Below are positions 61,902-64,000 of a stretch of DNA of 64,000 bases, one piece after another. This DNA comes from Mycteria americana (taxonomy: Eukaryota; Chordata; Aves; Ciconiiformes; Ciconiidae), in the NCBI RefSeq assembly GCF_035582795.1, contig NC_134366.1:169706401-169770400 (forward strand), written 5' to 3'. Made by a program: the position numbers and the translations under genes. The notes below the pieces were generated by a model. It saw only the letters and a program-made list of their open reading frames with translations, was not told the DNA's origin and made no database searches. How positions within the stretch are numbered: position 1 is the first letter of the stretch; each line of letters starts with the position of its first letter.

Positions 61902-64000
61902 CTTGAAAAAGAAAGGTTGTTAATACCACAGAGTTAATGCATTCCTTTCTTGACAAGCATAGAAATAACAGATGAGATTTCCTCTTACACCTCCATGTTG
62001 GACTCATTTGTGAAGTGTACCACATTAATGTTTGTATTTTGTGGTCAGCTTTCCATTGCTTTGATTTTTTGGGAAGCAGTGCAACAAGGGTTTGACTGAG
62101 ATAGTGGACGCTTCTGGTCCCACCAGTCTCTACTGCCAAGATTTCAGCTCCTGCCATAAGGACTGGGTGTACCTCATTGCATTTATACTGACTTGAATGT
62201 CCAAGTTCTCAGATTGATTTTATATTCTATTTTTCATATGAAAACACTGCTAGAAGCCTTCAGGGTGCACTGGCAAGGCAGAGAGCTTTCTCTTGTGAGG
62301 TACTTCAAAAGTCCTCATTTTCTATTAAGCCAAGAAGGACTTGGAAGGGTGGTTTGCATAAGACCTAGAGGGTGCACACCTAAAATATGGAAAAAATAAA
62401 ACTGTAAACATTGTCAATATTTTAAGCTATTTTTTAAAAAATTCGAGCCCCATTGTTTTCATCCACGCTAAATTTTCACGATCACCTAACTCCTCCCTTC
62501 CCTTGCAGAAGTGTGCAACACACACAGAGTTGCTCTCCTTGCTTACTCCAGTGGAAGAGAGGAAAGGGAACACAGAAAAAAGACAGTTGAAAACATACAA
62601 ATTATGATGGGTAGAGGAATGAAAACTGGAGAAGCAAATACATAGGGAGGAAAAGAGAAAAATGGTCAATCAAAAACCAAACAAAACTTTTTCTTCACTT
62701 GTCTCCTAAAAAGGACAGGAGTGACAGAGATAAAGAATCAAAGATGCATAATTTCATAAATATTCATCAGATACAGAACTAAAAGTGGTGCCAAAACCAG
62801 CAAGTGCATAAAAAATACCTGCAAATCATTTTCACGTACTGCTCCGCAGTCACAAAACTGGAAGAAGGTCCAGCTGCGAATATACCCATTACTAAGACTA
62901 GTTTAAGGCTATGTGCAGTGCTGCCAGCAGTTCCTTCAATTCCTCTGGCACCAGGAGCTGCTGGAGAGCAGAGGGCTCTGCCCACACACCTCTACCTAGC
63001 TCCTGCCTGATTCTCACCCAAAAAGCTTATACCAGAAATATGCTATGCTGAGGTCCCCATCCATCACTAACAAATACAGTGTCCTCACCTATTTGTACCT
63101 CCCGTCATCTTTTGCTTGTAGGGAGTTTAGGCACTTTAGACTTCAGTGTAGACATGGCATCAAGTGGAAAAAGTCTCAGACCTGGAGCAGGACCCTCCAG
63201 TACCACGGCAGCAATAAGGCCAATGACCCCTGTACTCCTCAAATCTCCCCGCATGGACCACAATAGGATTTAATTTTGTGGCAGTATTCAATTTGTCCTG
63301 ATCTATGCCCAAAAAAATGTGCTTAACTGCACCAAGCACTGAAACACTTGTTGGGATCATGCTTTCTTTCCCTCAGATGAAGACAGGCTTTTGAAAGCAC
63401 AAGAAATATGAAAGTTTCTCTGTTTAACCATTATCATTTTTTTGCCGAAAAAAATAAACTTCACAGAGCAAGTTGCACAAATGCAAAAACAATGTCACAG
63501 TCAATTCAAGTAGGCTGTGGCAACATTCGTAGAAGTTTTTATGCAACCATCTCTTTTTAAGTCACTTAAAGTACATCAAAACTCCTTTCTAATTTAGAAG
63601 AAAAAATATATCCTGCTAGAGCATGTCTAATACACTGGACTTCACAAAATTCCCAAAGGTAGGTAAGCAACGTTATTTCCATGATGTGCACAAAAACAGT
63701 TCTCAAAGAGAAGTTATATTCTCCAAACTCAAATTGATAGCAGTGGTGGAAGAGAGCAGAAGCCTGTTGACCATCAGCCCAGTGCCCCAGCGAGCCAGCC
63801 TGGCTGCCTGCAAACACTACAGCATGCAGAGCGACTACGGAAGAAAAAGAAAGTAGACTGGGCTCTAAAATTTATCAATTCTTCCAAATTCTTCCAAAGC
63901 TATTTCCTGCCTCACTCTTCCCCGATACCAACCTTTACTGTATCTCTTTCCAAAACACGTACACTGTGTCTCCATGCATTACTTTCAGTTTGGCAGCATG
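61902..64000 (-). other. Upstream intron, 5' part outside the window
   Basis: No exon with Gly-X-Y spacing and paired splice sites was found. A four-triplet Gly run near 62,910-62,960 on the minus strand lacks a usable donor and is treated as chance. No repeat was recognised with confidence. Confidence 0.6.

Noticed and set aside
62910..62960. Minus-strand PGARGIEGTAGS, four Gly triplets
   Set aside because: No donor follows in a usable position and the upstream AG does not leave a Gly-first exon. A four-glycine run is expected a few times by chance in six frames of 64 kb.

Overview
The window looks like avian genomic DNA. It is AT-rich, with single-exon-sized coding islands separated by kilobases of non-coding sequence, and carries several CR1-type LINE copies with the short tandem 3' tails of that family. 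It also has two LTR-like elements of a kind I associate with bird genomes, and scattered ancient MIR-like SINE fragments. Crocodilian or turtle DNA would share the CR1 and MIR features, so 'bird' is probable rather than proven. No prokaryotic genes, operons, CRISPR arrays, tRNA or rRNA genes were seen.

The only host gene I can support is a collagen alpha chain read on the minus strand. Thirteen short exons (ten of 54 bp, one of 45 bp, two of 36 bp) lie between 61.9 kb and 3.06 kb, plus one strong 30-bp candidate. Every one is flanked by AG/GT splice dinucleotides and has a length divisible by three. The 13 start with an intact Gly codon. Together they encode about 229 residues from the inside of a triple helix; neither end of the gene is in the window. 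Two exons interrupt the Gly-X-Y pattern (61,019-61,054 and the 30-bp candidate at 13,864-13,893). This points to a FACIT, FACIT-like or other non-classical collagen (types XIX, XXI, XXII, XXVIII, or XXIV/XXVII) rather than a classical fibrillar chain. I cannot name the gene from sequence alone.

In order of transcription (right to left), two exons sit at 61.9-61.0 kb. A ~25-kb intron (61.0-36.1 kb) follows, carrying a decayed near-full-length CR1 (55.1-59.3 kb, plus strand) and a young CR1 with an intact 991-codon ORF2 (40.5-44.05 kb, minus strand). Three exons lie at 36.1, 34.4 and 33.0 kb. Single exons follow at 28.0, 25.8, 20.9, 19.1, 16.7, (13.9), 12.9, 11.9 and 3.06 kb. The introns of this left half hold a 5'-truncated young CR1 (17.7-18.2 kb), an older CR1 tail (9.4-9.7 kb), a likely solo LTR (11.0-11.4 kb) and a 1.1-kb LTR-like element with internal degenerate repeats (14.7-15.9 kb).

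No new molecular system was found. The observations most worth checking are the helix interruptions and micro-exon, the intact CR1 ORF2, and the microsatellite placed exactly at that CR1's 5' truncation point.
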